Source: Streptomyces sp. NBC_01231 (GTDB lineage: Bacteria > Actinomycetota > Actinomycetes > Streptomycetales > Streptomycetaceae). From it: a DNA stretch of 64,000 bases. This document shows, in pieces, positions 51,097 through 61,050 of the stretch. Under the pieces are notes generated by a model. It saw only the letters and a list, made by a program, of their open reading frames with translations, was not told where the DNA came from and did not search any database. Positions within the stretch are counted from its first letter, which is position 1. Each line of letters begins with the position of its first letter. A program made the position numbers and the translations under genes. Location: NCBI GenBank assembly GCA_035999765.1, contig CP108521.1:10106001-10170000 (forward strand). Reading direction: 5' to 3'.

Positions 51097-53337
51097 ATGG
51101 GGGACAGCAGGCTGATCCACGGCCGGTACCGGCTGCTCGACCAGATCGGGCGGGGCGGTATGGGCGAGGTGTGGCGGGCGCGCGACGAGTCGCTGGGCCG
51201 GCAGGTCGCCGTGAAGTGCCTCAAGCCGCTGGGCGGGCACCACGACCAGGCCTTCACCGGGGTCCTCAGGGAGCGGTTCAGGCGCGAGGCCCGGGTGGCA
51301 GCCGCCCTCCAGCACCGCGGCGTGACCGTCGTCCACGACTTCGGCGAGTGGGACGGCGTCCTCTACCTCGTCATGGAACTCCTGGAGGGCCGCAACCTCA
51401 GCCAGCTCCTGGAGGACAACAAGCAGCACCCGCTGCCCGTCCCCGACGTCGTCGAGATCGCCGACCAGGTCGCCGCCGCCCTCGCCTACACCCACCAACA
51501 GGGCATCGTGCACCGCGACCTGAAGCCCGCGAACATCGTGCGGCTGACCGACGGCACCGTGAAGATCTGCGACTTCGGCATCGCCCGCCTCGGCCACGAC
51601 ATCGGCTTCACCTCCCGCCTCACCGGCACCGGCATCGCCATGGGCACCCCGCACTACATGTCGCCGGAGCAGATCGGCGGCGTCGAGGTCGACCAGCGCA
51701 GCGACCTGTACTCACTGGGCTGCGTGCTGTACGAGATCGCCACCGGCGCCCCGCCCTTCGACCTCGCCGACCCCTGGGCGATCCTCATCGGCCACCGCGA
51801 CACACCGCCCCGCCCGCCCCGCAGCCACCGCGCCGACCTGCCCGCCTACCTGGAGGAGGTCATCCTCGACCTGCTCGCCAAGAGCCCCGAGCAACGCCCG
51901 AACGACGCCCGCGAGCTGGGCCGCCGGATCAGCGACGGACGCGCCACGCCGACGTACGTGCCGACCGTCGTGACCCCGCAGCCGGATCTGCGCCCGCCCG
52001 AGCCGGCCACCCCGCGCGGAGCCCGCCTGCCGTCCTGGACCCGGGGCATGACCACCGGGCACAAGGCGACCGGCGCCGGACTGCGCACCGCGGCCCCCGA
52101 CGCGGGGGCGGGCCTCACCGGCGAATGGATCCCGCGCCCGCCCGGCGGCAGACCCGAGGAGCCGGTGCCCGACGCACCCCCCGCCCCCTCCCCGGAGGCG
52201 GTCACCGCGCTCGCGGGGCGACACAACGCCGGGCTCAGCCTGGGACGGCTCGGCCGCTGGGCCGAGGCCGGTGAGGTGCACCGCGCGGTCGCCGCCGAAC
52301 GCGAACACCTCCTCGGCCCCGACCACCCCGACACCCTCGCCAGCCGCTACGAGGTCGCCTTCACCTACAGCCGCACCGGCCGCGCCTCCGACGCCCTGCG
52401 CGAGTACAAGCACGTCGCCCGTTCCCGGAGCATCTCGCTCGGCCCGGACCACCCCGACACCCTCGCCGCGCGCCAGGAAATGGCCTACGTCCTCGGACAG
52501 CTGGGCCGCCACTTCGACGCCCACCAGGTCTACAACTCGGTGCTCGCCGCCCGCGAGAGCATCATGGGCGCCGATCACCCGGACACCCTGCGCTGCCGCC
52601 ACAACCTCGCCTTCAACCTCAGCAGGCTCGGCCGCCTGGAGGACTCGTACAGGATGGCCTGCGACGTGGCGGCCGCGCGCGCCCGGGTGCTCGGCCCGCA
52701 CCACCCCGACACCCTGGTCACCCGCTACGAGGTCGCCTACGCGCTCGGCCAGTTGGGCCGCTGGCCGGAAGCTCTGCAGACCTACCGCGAGGTCGCCGAG
52801 GCCCGCGCACAGGCCCTGGGCCCCGACCACGCCGACACCCTCGCCGCCCGCTACGAGGTCGGCATCAGCCTCGGCCGCCTCGGCCGCAGCACGGAGGCGC
52901 TCCAGCTCTACCGCGACCTGATCGACGACCGCACCCGGATCCAGGGCCCCGCCCACCCCGAGACCCTGCGCGCCCGCCACGGCCTGGGCGTCAACCTCGG
53001 CCGACTCGGCCGCTGGGAGGAGGCCCTCGCCGAGTCCCGCGACGTGTGCGCGATCCGCGAACGCGTCCTGGGCGACGACCACCCGGACACCCTGGTCAGC
53101 CGCCGTGAGGTCGCCGTCGGCCTCGGCTGGCTGGGCCGCTGGCCGGACGCGCTGACCGAGTACCGCCGGGTGGCCGCCTCCCGCGAGCGCGTCCTCGGCG
53201 CCGACCACCCCGACACCCTCGCCAGCCGGAACGATGAGGCCCACTGCCTGGAGCAGCTCGGGCGGGGCGCGGAAGCCGCGGATCTGTACCGCCAGGTGGC
53301 CGAGGTGCGGCAGCGACGCATGACCGGCGGCCACTGA
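51097..53337 (+). CDS. Ser/Thr protein kinase with C-terminal TPR array
   Basis: 746 residues from ATG 51097. Kinase domain residues about 10-270: IGRGGMGEVW, Lys40 in VAVKCL, HRDLKPAN, KICDFGIA, GTPHYMSPEQ. A proline/alanine-rich linker without a membrane span follows (about 290-370), so the enzyme is cytoplasmic, unlike PASTA kinases. Residues about 380-740 hold eight roughly 42-residue TPR-type repeats, each marked by LGxDHPDTL. The repeats probably recruit partner proteins or regulate the kinase. Targets unknown. Confidence 0.93.
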   Translation: MGDSRLIHGRYRLLDQIGRGGMGEVWRARDESLGRQVAVKCLKPLGGHHDQAFTGVLRERFRREARVAAALQHRGVTVVHDFGEWDGVLYLVMELLEGRNLSQLLEDNKQHPLPVPDVVEIADQVAAALAYTHQQGIVHRDLKPANIVRLTDGTVKICDFGIARLGHDIGFTSRLTGTGIAMGTPHYMSPEQIGGVEVDQRSDLYSLGCVLYEIATGAPPFDLADPWAILIGHRDTPPRPPRSHRADLPAYLEEVILDLLAKSPEQRPNDARELGRRISDGRATPTYVPTVVTPQPDLRPPEPATPRGARLPSWTRGMTTGHKATGAGLRTAAPDAGAGLTGEWIPRPPGGRPEEPVPDAPPAPSPEAVTALAGRHNAGLSLGRLGRWAEAGEVHRAVAAEREHLLGPDHPDTLASRYEVAFTYSRTGRASDALREYKHVARSRSISLGPDHPDTLAARQEMAYVLGQLGRHFDAHQVYNSVLAARESIMGADHPDTLRCRHNLAFNLSRLGRLEDSYRMACDVAAARARVLGPHHPDTLVTRYEVAYALGQLGRWPEALQTYREVAEARAQALGPDHADTLAARYEVGISLGRLGRSTEALQLYRDLIDDRTRIQGPAHPETLRARHGLGVNLGRLGRWEEALAESRDVCAIRERVLGDDHPDTLVSRREVAVGLGWLGRWPDALTEYRRVAASRERVLGADHPDTLASRNDEAHCLEQLGRGAEAADLYRQVAEVRQRRMTGGH

Positions 53338-53391
53338 CCCGGCCGCGGCCCATCTCTGGCCGACGTGGATCACCCCGTGTTACGAAGAACC

Positions 53392-54960
53392 ATGCCTGTA
53401 CACGAGGGACACCGGACGTACGACGCCGTAGTGATCGGCGGCGGCCACAACGGCCTCGTCGCCGCCGCCTATCTGGCGCGGGCGGGACGCTCCGTGCTGG
53501 TGCTGGAGCGGCTGGAGCGCACCGGCGGCGCCGCCGTGTCCACCCGCCCGTTCACCGGTGTGGACGCGCGGCTGTCACGCTACTCGTACCTGGTCAGCCT
53601 GCTGCCGAAGAAGGTCGTGCGGGACCTCGGGCTCGACTTCCGCGTCCGCACCCGCACCGTGTCGTCGTACACCCCCGTCGAGCGGGACGGCCGGCCGACC
53701 GGACTCCTGGTCGGCGGCAGCGAACGACGCACCCGAGAGGCGTTCGCCCGACTCACCGGCGGAGAGCGCGAGTACCAGGCCTGGCAGCGGTTCTACGACA
53801 TGACCGGCCGCGTCGCCCAACGGGTCTTCCCGACGCTCACCGAGCCGCTGCCCACCCGCGACGAACTGCGCCGCCGCATCGACGACGAGGACGCCTGGCG
53901 GACCCTCTTCGAGGAACCGATCGGCGCGACGATCGAGGACCGCTTCGCCGACGACCTGGTGCGGGGCGTCGTCCTCACCGACGCCCTCATCGGCACCTTC
54001 GCCGACGCCCACGACCCCTCCCTGCGGCAGAACCGCTGCTTCCTCTACCACGTCATCGGCGGCGGCACCGGAGCCTGGGACGTACCCGTCGGCGGCATGG
54101 GAGCCCTCACCGACGCGCTGGCCCAGTCGGCACGAGCGGCGGGCGCCGTCCTGACCACCGGACACGAGGCCGTACGCATCGACACCGACGGACACACCGC
54201 GGAGGTCACCTACCGGACCGCCGACGGGGAGGGCACGGTCGCCGCCCGGCACGTCCTGGTCAACGCCTCCCCGCACGAACTGGCAGCCCTCACCGGCGAC
54301 CAGGCCCCCGCGCCCGCCGAGGGCGCCCAGCTCAAGGTGAACATGCTCCTCAATCGGCTGCCAAGGCTGCGTGACGAGTCCGTGGACCCCCGCGAGGCGT
54401 TCTCCGGCACCTTCCACATCGCCGAGGGCTACGAGCAACTGGCCGCCGCCCACACCCAGGCCGCGTCCGGTGAACTGCCCGCCGCCCCGCCCTCCGAGAT
54501 CTACTGCCACTCGCTCACCGACCCGACGATCCTCGGCCCGGACCTCGTCGAACAGGGCTACCAGACCCTGACCCTGTTCGGACTGCACACGCCGGCCCGG
54601 CTCTTCGAGCGGGACAACGACGCCGTACGCGACGACCTCCTGAAGTCGACCCTCGCCCAGCTGGACGCCCACCTCGCCGAGCCGCTCGCCGACTGTCTGG
54701 CCACCGACGCCGACGGGCGGCCATGCATCGAGGCGAAGACCCCGCTCGACCTGGAGCGGGACCTCCGCCTTCCCGGCGGCAACATCTTCCACCGGGACCT
54801 CGCCTGGCCGTACGCCCAGGACGGCACCGGCCGCTGGGGCGTGGAGACCCGGCACCCCAACGTGCTGCTGTGCGGGGCGGGCGCGGTGCGCGGGGGAGGG
54901 GTGAGCGGGGTGCCGGGGCACAACGCGGCGATGGCGGTGCTGGAATCCGGTGACGACTGA
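53392..54960 (+). CDS. FAD-dependent oxidoreductase (phytoene-desaturase-like)
   Basis: 522 residues from ATG 53392 (GTG 53365 is an alternative; neither has a strong RBS). N-terminal FAD motif VVIGGGHNGLVAAAYLARAG (about 10-29), LERTGGAAVS, HVIGGGTGAWDVPVGGMG in the middle and a C-terminal CGAGAVRGGGVSGVPGHNAA. This is the CrtI/amine-oxidase-like branch found in many actinomycetes without carotenoid genes; its substrate is unknown. Convergent with the SDR gene, with a hairpin between. Confidence 0.9.
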   Translation: MPVHEGHRTYDAVVIGGGHNGLVAAAYLARAGRSVLVLERLERTGGAAVSTRPFTGVDARLSRYSYLVSLLPKKVVRDLGLDFRVRTRTVSSYTPVERDGRPTGLLVGGSERRTREAFARLTGGEREYQAWQRFYDMTGRVAQRVFPTLTEPLPTRDELRRRIDDEDAWRTLFEEPIGATIEDRFADDLVRGVVLTDALIGTFADAHDPSLRQNRCFLYHVIGGGTGAWDVPVGGMGALTDALAQSARAAGAVLTTGHEAVRIDTDGHTAEVTYRTADGEGTVAARHVLVNASPHELAALTGDQAPAPAEGAQLKVNMLLNRLPRLRDESVDPREAFSGTFHIAEGYEQLAAAHTQAASGELPAAPPSEIYCHSLTDPTILGPDLVEQGYQTLTLFGLHTPARLFERDNDAVRDDLLKSTLAQLDAHLAEPLADCLATDADGRPCIEAKTPLDLERDLRLPGGNIFHRDLAWPYAQDGTGRWGVETRHPNVLLCGAGAVRGGGVSGVPGHNAAMAVLESGDD

Positions 54961-54985
54961 GGATGTCCGTGCGGCTTCGGTGACG

Positions 54986-55006
54986 GACCGGCCGACTTCG
55001 CCGGTC
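54986..55006. terminator. Hairpin between convergent FAD-oxidoreductase and SDR genes
   Basis: GACCGGC/GCCGGTC stem of 7 bp with a 7-nt loop, overlapping the SDR stop codon region; could end transcription from both sides. Confidence 0.5.
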
Positions 55007-55761
55007 AGGCCCGCATACCGCCGTCGACCCTGAGCACCGTGCCGGTCACGTAGGAGGCACGGTCGCTCAGGAGCCAGGCGGCGGCCTCGGCGACCTCGTG
55101 CGGGTCGGCGGCCCGTCCCAACGGGGTCTGTGCGTTGAGCTGGTCGACGATGCCGGGGGAGTCCGCCTCCCACTCGTCGATCATCTCGGTCAGCGTCGTG
55201 CCGGGCGCGATGGCGTTGACGCGGATGCCCTCCGGGCCGTACGTCACGGCGGCCGAGGCAGTCAGGCTGTTCAGCGCCCGCTTCGCCGCGCCGTACGCGG
55301 GCAGCCACGGGTTGCCCATCAGGCTGCCCACGCTGGAGGTGTTGACGATCGCCCCGGTCCCGGCGGTGGCCCGGATGGCGGCGATCTCCGCGTTCATGGC
55401 CAGCCAGGGGCCCTTGAGGTTGATCGCGTAGACGTGGTCGAAGTCGCTCTCCGGGAGCTGGTCCATCGGGCCCGACGGCTGGATGGTCGCCGCGTTGTTG
55501 AAGGCGACGTCGAGACGGCCGTACAGCTCCACCGTCCGGTCCACGGCGGCCCGGACACTCGCCGGGTCGGCAAGGTCGCAGCGTACGTGGTCCGCGGTGC
55601 CGCCCGCGGCCCGGATCTCCTCGGTCACCGTCTTGAGCTGGGTCTCCGTACGGGCCGCGAGGAGCACCCGGGCGCCCTCCCGGGCGAACAGCCGGGCGGC
55701 GGCGGCTCCGATGCCGCGGCCGGCACCGGTGACGAAGGCGACCTTGCCGGCGCATGGACAT
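55005..55761 (-). pseudogene. SDR oxidoreductase with apparent 1-bp frameshift just after the start
   Basis: From 55750 downward the frame encodes a complete SDR: AGKVAFVTGAGRGIGAAAA, NNAATIQ, NTSSVGS, YGAAKRAL, VDGGMRA. But this frame has no ATG, GTG or TTG before the cofactor motif. It runs back to a TGA shared with the end of the upstream hydrolase. ATG TCC ATG at 55761-55753 lies one base out of phase, so one extra base between 55750 and 55753 would explain it. Either a real inactivating indel or a sequencing error; an internal GTG (55667) would omit the NAD site. Confidence 0.75.
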
Positions 55762-55775
55762 CCCCGGCCGAGCCG

Positions 55776-57575
55776 TCAGTCCGCGGAGGCGGTCCAGCCG
55801 TTGGCCTCGATGCGCGCACCGTCCGCCGGACGTGCCTCGTCGAACAGGACGCCGTCCGCCGCCTGAACGCGCAGCCCGTCGACGTACGCGCCGCGCCCGA
55901 CGTACAGCCGGTCGGTCGCGTAGCGCCAGCGCAGCGTGAGCCGGCGGGCGGCCGGGAGACTTGCCGTGAGCCGGTACCAGCGGTGGCCCGACCACCCGGT
56001 GACCGCGCCGACCGGATGCTTCTGAGGATCCTCGCCGTGGCGTGTCGTCGCGAAGGGGACCGGCTGCCACGTGCTGCCCCCGTCCGCCGTGGATTCCAGC
56101 ACGAGGACGTCCGATCCGGGTTCGGTGTCCCACCACAGGGCGCAGCGCAGTTGGGCCTCGCCTGAGGTCGTGTCGAGCGCGGGGAGCGTGAGGGTGGCGG
56201 TCGTGGCATTCGTCATTCCGGAGAACCAGGCCGTACGACCGTGCCGCGGCCGCACCGGCACGGCGCGCGCCAGGTGGTTGCCGGCGGCGACCCGGGGCGC
56301 GGAGCCCGAACGCCAACTGCGCACCGGGTGAACCGAGTTGCCGAGCACGATCAGGAAGGAGTCGGTCGTCGGGTCGAGGACCAGCGAGGTACCGGTGAAC
56401 CCGGTGTGCCCTGCCGTGCGCGGGGTGGCCATCGCGCCCATGTACCAGTGCTGGTAGAGCTCGAAGCCGAGGCCGTGCTCGTCGCCGGGGAAGGCGGTGT
56501 TGAAGTCGGTGAACATCAGCTCCACCGACTCCGGTCGCAGGACGCGGGCGCGGCCGTAGGACCCGCCGTTGAGCAGCGTCCGGCCGAGGACGGCCAGGTC
56601 CCAGGCGTTCGAGAACACCCCGGCGTGACCGGCCACGCCACCCAGGCTGAACGCGTTCTCGTCGTGCACCTCGCCCCACACGAGTCCTCTGTCGAGCCCC
56701 GACCAGGGGGCGCGGGCGTCCTCCGTAGCCGCGATCCTCGCTCTCCAGGACGCGGGCGGGTTGTAGCGCGTGTGGCGGAGGCCGAGCGGGGCGGTGACCT
56801 CGTCGTGCAGGAGGGTGTCCAACGCGCGGCCCGTGACCTTCTCCAGCACCAGTTGCAGCGAGATCAGGTTCAAATCCGAGTAGAGGTAGGCGGACCCCGG
56901 CGGGTTGAGCGGCGCCTCGTCCCAGATGAGTCGGAGCTTCTCCTCGTACGACGGGGCCTTGTAGAGCGGGATCCAGGCGCGGAAACCCGACGTGTGGGTG
57001 AGGAGTTGACGGATCGTGATGTCCTGCTTGCCGGCCCCGCCGAACTCCGGAAGGTATCCCGCGACCCTCCCCTCCAACTCCAGCGCGCCCCGTTCGACCT
57101 GCTGCACGGCGAGGATCGAGGTGAACAGCTTCGACACGGAGGCGAGATCGAAGACGGTGTCCTCCGCCATGGGGAGCTGCTGGTCGGCCGGGAACTCGAC
57201 ACCCGTGTCGGTGTTCTCGTCGTACGCCCGGTAGCGCACCGCCATGCCGATGGGCCGGTGCAGGGCCACCGTGCCGCCCCGCCCGGCGAGCAGCACGGCG
57301 CCCGCGTACCAGGGATGGCTGGGGGAGGGGCCGAGGAAGGCCTCGGCGTCGGTGACGAGTTGACGCAGGTGAGCGGGGAGCAACCCGGCGCGTTCGGGGG
57401 AGCCGTGCCGCAGGGTGGGATGCCTGGCCGACGGGCCCGCCTCAGCGGCGCGGACCGGTCCCGCCGGGAAGGGGGCGATGCTGAGGGCACCGCCCAACGC
57501 CAGTGCCCGCCGCCCCAGTTGACGGCGGGTCGGTCCGCGCCCGTCCGCCGCTCTGTCCGCCGCGTCGTCCCTCAT
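55776..57575 (-). CDS. Tat-exported serine hydrolase of the beta-lactamase family with C-terminal beta domain
   Basis: 599 residues from ATG 57575 (RBS GGGAGG). A twin-arginine signal (RRQLGRRALALGGALSIA) precedes the serine hydrolase domain. Active-site Ser/Lys lie in FDLASVSKLFTS (SxxK), Tyr in AYLYSDLNLISL, and HTGFTGTSLVLDP replaces the KTG box. Similar proteins are esterases, peptidases or class C-like penicillin-recognising enzymes rather than resistance lactamases. The last 200 residues or so form a beta-sandwich (LRCALWWDTEPGSDVLVLES), perhaps a substrate-binding domain. Divergent from nitronate monooxygenase. Confidence 0.85.
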   Translation of the reverse strand: MRDDAADRAADGRGPTRRQLGRRALALGGALSIAPFPAGPVRAAEAGPSARHPTLRHGSPERAGLLPAHLRQLVTDAEAFLGPSPSHPWYAGAVLLAGRGGTVALHRPIGMAVRYRAYDENTDTGVEFPADQQLPMAEDTVFDLASVSKLFTSILAVQQVERGALELEGRVAGYLPEFGGAGKQDITIRQLLTHTSGFRAWIPLYKAPSYEEKLRLIWDEAPLNPPGSAYLYSDLNLISLQLVLEKVTGRALDTLLHDEVTAPLGLRHTRYNPPASWRARIAATEDARAPWSGLDRGLVWGEVHDENAFSLGGVAGHAGVFSNAWDLAVLGRTLLNGGSYGRARVLRPESVELMFTDFNTAFPGDEHGLGFELYQHWYMGAMATPRTAGHTGFTGTSLVLDPTTDSFLIVLGNSVHPVRSWRSGSAPRVAAGNHLARAVPVRPRHGRTAWFSGMTNATTATLTLPALDTTSGEAQLRCALWWDTEPGSDVLVLESTADGGSTWQPVPFATTRHGEDPQKHPVGAVTGWSGHRWYRLTASLPAARRLTLRWRYATDRLYVGRGAYVDGLRVQAADGVLFDEARPADGARIEANGWTASAD

Positions 57576-57682
57576 GGGCAACCTCCCGCTGACTGAAAGT
57601 ATCTTTCCGGGATCACCTTGCGCGGTGAAACTTTCGTGTCGGGTGGGCGGCGTGTCAACGGGACGTGCGGGCACCCAAGAAA

Positions 57683-57699
57683 TCTGACGGAGCATCAGA
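57683..57699. promoter_or_regulatory. Inverted repeat between divergent hydrolase and nitronate monooxygenase
   Basis: TCTGA-cggagca-TCAGA lies 43 bp before the nitronate monooxygenase ATG. Size and placement suit a dimeric repressor operator; regulator unknown. Confidence 0.4.
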
Positions 57700-57741
57700 A
57701 AACCTCTTCCGTCGTCCGGAGGACTGCGGCATCCTGCGCCC

Positions 57742-58854
57742 ATGCAGACGGAGCTGAGCAAGACACTGGGAGTCGAGCACGCCGTCTTCGGCTTCACGCC
57801 GTTCCCCGCCGTAGCCGCGGCCATCAGCCGGGCCGGCGGCTTCGGAGTGCTCGGCGCGGTCCGCTACACCGCCCCCGACGACCTCAAACGCGACCTCGAC
57901 TGGATCGAGGCGCACATCGACGGCAAGCCGTACGGTCTCGACGTCGTCATGCCCGCCAAGAAGGTGGAGGGAGTCACTGAGGCCGACGTCGAGGCGATGA
58001 TCCCCGAGGGACACCGGCAGTTCGTCCAGGACACCCTCGCCAAGCACGGCGTGCCCGAACTCGCCGCGGGCGAGGCCTCCGGCTGGCGCATCACCGGCTG
58101 GATGGAGCAGGTCGCCCGCACCCAACTCGACGTCGCCTTCGGCTATCCGATACGGCTGCTCGCCAACGCCCTCGGCTCACCGCCCGCCGACGTGGTGGAC
58201 CGCGCCCACGACCAGGACGTGCTCGTCGCCGCGCTCGCGGGTAGCGCCCGGCACGCCCGCAAGCACCAGGAGGCGGGCATCGACATCGTGGTCGCCCAGG
58301 GGTACGAGGCCGGCGGGCACACCGGCGAGATCGCCTCCATGGTGCTCACGCCCGAGGTCGTCGAGGCCGTCGACCCACTGCCGGTGCTGGCCGCCGGGGG
58401 GATCGGAAGCGGTCAGCAGGTGGCGGCGGCACTGGCACTCGGAGCCCAGGGAGTGTGGCTGGGTTCCCTGTGGCTGACCACCACAGAAGCGGACATGCAC
58501 TCGCCCGCCCTGACGCAGAAGCTGCTCGCCGCCGGTTCCGGCGACACCGTCCGCTCCCGCGCCCTCACCGGCAAGCCCGCGCGCCAACTGCGCACCGAGT
58601 GGACCGACGCCTGGGACGACCCCGACGGACCCGGCACCCTCCCCATGCCACTGCAGGGACTCCTCGTCGCCGAGGCCGTCTCACGCATCCAGAAGTACGA
58701 GGTCGAACCGCTGTTGGGTACGCCGGTCGGCCAGATCGTCGGCCGGATGACCAGCGAACGCAGCGTCCAGGCCGTCTTCGACGACCTCACCCGAGGCTTC
58801 GAACGGGCCGTCGACCGCATCAACCGCATCGCCGGAAGGAGCGGCCAGTCGTGA
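57742..58854 (+). CDS. Nitronate monooxygenase/NPD-type flavoprotein
   Basis: 370 residues, FMN-dependent TIM barrel. Signature stretches are FTPFPAVAAAISRAGGFGVL, DIVVAQGYEAGGHTGEI (catalytic His region) and PVLAAGGIGSGQQVAAALAL followed by GAQGVWLGS, the FMN phosphate site. The enzyme class oxidises alkyl nitronates or acts as a quinone reductase or 2-nitropropane dioxygenase. GTGA overlap with the acyl-CoA synthetase suggests a shared pathway, perhaps catabolism of a nitro- or enone-containing acid, which is inferred. Confidence 0.9.
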   Translation: MQTELSKTLGVEHAVFGFTPFPAVAAAISRAGGFGVLGAVRYTAPDDLKRDLDWIEAHIDGKPYGLDVVMPAKKVEGVTEADVEAMIPEGHRQFVQDTLAKHGVPELAAGEASGWRITGWMEQVARTQLDVAFGYPIRLLANALGSPPADVVDRAHDQDVLVAALAGSARHARKHQEAGIDIVVAQGYEAGGHTGEIASMVLTPEVVEAVDPLPVLAAGGIGSGQQVAAALALGAQGVWLGSLWLTTTEADMHSPALTQKLLAAGSGDTVRSRALTGKPARQLRTEWTDAWDDPDGPGTLPMPLQGLLVAEAVSRIQKYEVEPLLGTPVGQIVGRMTSERSVQAVFDDLTRGFERAVDRINRIAGRSGQS

Positions 58855-60425
58855 GCACCTCCCCCGCTGCCACCACGAGCACACCCCCCACCGGTTTCTG
58901 GGCCCAGGCCACCGCGGACCCGGACCGCACGGTCCTCATCGCACCGGACGGCGAACCGTGGACCGCCGGACGCCTGCACGCCGCCACCAACCGCCTGGTG
59001 CACGGGTTGCGCGCGGCCGGACTGGAACGCGGCGACGCCTTCGCGGTGGTCCTGCCCAACGGGCCGGAGTTCTTCACCGCCTACCTGGCCGCCAGCCAGG
59101 CCGGCTTCTACCTCGTCCCCGTCAACCACCACCTCGTCGGCCCCGAGATCGCCTGGATCGTCGCCGACTCCGGCGCCAAGGTCCTCCTCGCCCACGAGCG
59201 CTTCGCCGGCCCCGCCCGCCACGCCGCCGACGAGGCCGGCCTCCCCGCCACTCACCGGTACGCGGTCGGCACGGTCGAGGGCTTCCGGCCGTACGCCGAA
59301 CTCCTCGACAGGCAACCGGAGTCGGCGCCCGCCGACCGCACCCTCGGCTGGGTCATGAACTACACCTCAGGCACCACCGGCCGCCCGCGCGGCATCCGGC
59401 GCCCACTGCCCGGCAAGGCCCCCGAGGAGGCGTACCTCGGCGGCTTCCTCGGCATCTTCGGCATCCGGCCGTTCGGCGACAACGTGCACCTCGTCTGCTC
59501 ACCGCTCTACCACACCGCCGTCCTCCAGTTCGCGGGCGCGTCCCTGCACATCGGCCACCGCCTGGTCCTGATGGACAAGTGGACGCCCGAGGAAATGCTC
59601 CGCCTGATCGACACCCACCGGTGCACGCACACCCATATGGTCCCGACCCAGTTCCACCGTCTGCTGGCCCTCCCCGACGACATCAGGGACCGCTACGACG
59701 TCTCCTCCATGCGGCACGCCATCCATGGCGCCGCACCCTGCCCCGACCACGTCAAACGGGCCATGATCGACTGGTGGGGCGACTGTGTGGAGGAGTACTA
59801 CGCGGCCAGCGAGGGCGGGGGAGCCTTCGCGACCGCCGAGGACTGGCTGAAGAAGCCGGGCACGGTCGGCAAGGCATGGCCCATCAGCGAGCTCGCGATC
59901 TTCGACGACGACGGCAACCGGCTGCCGCCCGGCGAACTCGGCACCGTCTACCTGAAGATGAACACCGGCGGCTTCTCGTACCACAAGGACGACGCCAAGA
60001 CTCGGAAGAACCGCATCGGCGACTTCTTCACCGTGGGCGACCTCGGCTGCCTCGACGAGGAAGGCTACCTCTTCCTCCGCGACCGCAAGATCGACATGAT
60101 CATCTCGGGAGGCGTGAACATCTACCCCGCCGAGATCGAGTCCGTCCTGCTCGCCCACCCCGCGGTCGCCGACGCCGCCGCCTTCGGCATCCCGCACGAC
60201 GACTGGGGCGAGGAGGTCAAGGCGGTCGTCGAGCTGGCCCCCGGACACGAGCCCGGCCCCGCCCTCGCCGCCGCGCTTCTCGACCACTGCGCCGAGCAAC
60301 TCGCCGGGTACAAGCGGCCCAAGAGCGTCGACTTCATCGCCGAGATGCCCCGTGACCCCAACGGCAAGCTGTACAAGCGGCGGCTGCGGGACCCGTACTG
60401 GGAGGGCCGTACACGCCCCGTGTGA
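58851..60425 (+). CDS. Acyl-CoA synthetase (AMP-binding, ANL superfamily)
   Basis: 524 residues from GTG 58851, overlapping the upstream stop. Adenylation motifs: YTSGTTGRPRG (P-loop), AASEGGG, GDLGCLDEEGYLFLRDR, SGGVNIYPAEIE and the C-terminal catalytic Lys in PRDPNGKLYKRRLR. It activates a carboxylic acid as acyl-CoA; the pocket sequence does not identify the acid. It works alongside the nitronate monooxygenase-type flavoprotein. Confidence 0.92.
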   Translation: MSTSPAATTSTPPTGFWAQATADPDRTVLIAPDGEPWTAGRLHAATNRLVHGLRAAGLERGDAFAVVLPNGPEFFTAYLAASQAGFYLVPVNHHLVGPEIAWIVADSGAKVLLAHERFAGPARHAADEAGLPATHRYAVGTVEGFRPYAELLDRQPESAPADRTLGWVMNYTSGTTGRPRGIRRPLPGKAPEEAYLGGFLGIFGIRPFGDNVHLVCSPLYHTAVLQFAGASLHIGHRLVLMDKWTPEEMLRLIDTHRCTHTHMVPTQFHRLLALPDDIRDRYDVSSMRHAIHGAAPCPDHVKRAMIDWWGDCVEEYYAASEGGGAFATAEDWLKKPGTVGKAWPISELAIFDDDGNRLPPGELGTVYLKMNTGGFSYHKDDAKTRKNRIGDFFTVGDLGCLDEEGYLFLRDRKIDMIISGGVNIYPAEIESVLLAHPAVADAAAFGIPHDDWGEEVKAVVELAPGHEPGPALAAALLDHCAEQLAGYKRPKSVDFIAEMPRDPNGKLYKRRLRDPYWEGRTRPV

Positions 60426-61050
60426 CCAGTACCGTCCGGGAGCTGCCATGCGGCGCCACCGGCCTCGTCGGCCGGATGCCCGAGGCTTTCGACGGACCTC
60501 CGAGGCGTCGCGACGCCCGGCGTGCCGGACCCGGACCCGGACCGGATGGCGGTCGGCATCGTCGACCGTGCCACCCCCGCACCGGGCTGCCCCGTGAGGC
60601 CGCCTGGTACGGGGGTGGTCGACATGCGGGGTGACGCGGATCGGCGCCCAAGGAATGGGCCCCCGGGGACACCATCGTCGACGCCACCCCGGCGCCGCCG
60701 CACGAGAGTGTGCCCGGGCTCGCCGGCATGCTCGACGCGCCCTGGCCGAAGAAGACGCCCGTAGGGCACGAAGAAGACGCCCGTCGCGCTCGAAGGAGGC
60801 GCCCGCCCCCGCCGAGGAAGGCGCCCGCAGAACTCGCCCGGCTCGCGGTCGGCGGCCGGGACCGCGCCTTCATGAACGAACCGCGCGGCGCCGACGACGC
60901 GCGCGCCGCCCTCACCCTGAGTCGTACTGCCACCACGCCGGGTGGCGCGACGGGTTCGTGGCGGAGTTGACTGGTGCGGCCACGGCGCACTGAACGCGGC
61001 CACCGCACACGCCCGCACCGCGCATCGAACGACTGGGAAGGACACGGGCA
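60426..61050. other. 625-bp gap without a recognisable gene
   Basis: Several open frames exist but none has an RBS, family motif or convincing composition. GAAGAAGACGCCCGT occurs twice about 21 bp apart (near 60750), inside an Arg/Pro-coding low-complexity stretch. The region looks like degraded coding DNA; its origin cannot be named. Confidence 0.5.

Noticed and set aside
53575..56679. 1034-codon open frame on the - strand
   Set aside because: It crosses the FAD oxidoreductase, SDR and hydrolase genes antisense or out of frame and has Arg/Gly/Ala-rich low-complexity composition; long shadow frames are expected in high-GC DNA.
55776..57575. Beta-lactamase resistance gene
   Set aside because: SxxK and a Tyr motif are present, but the protein is much longer than class A or C enzymes, lacks a KTG box and has an extra beta domain, so a general secreted serine hydrolase is the safer call.
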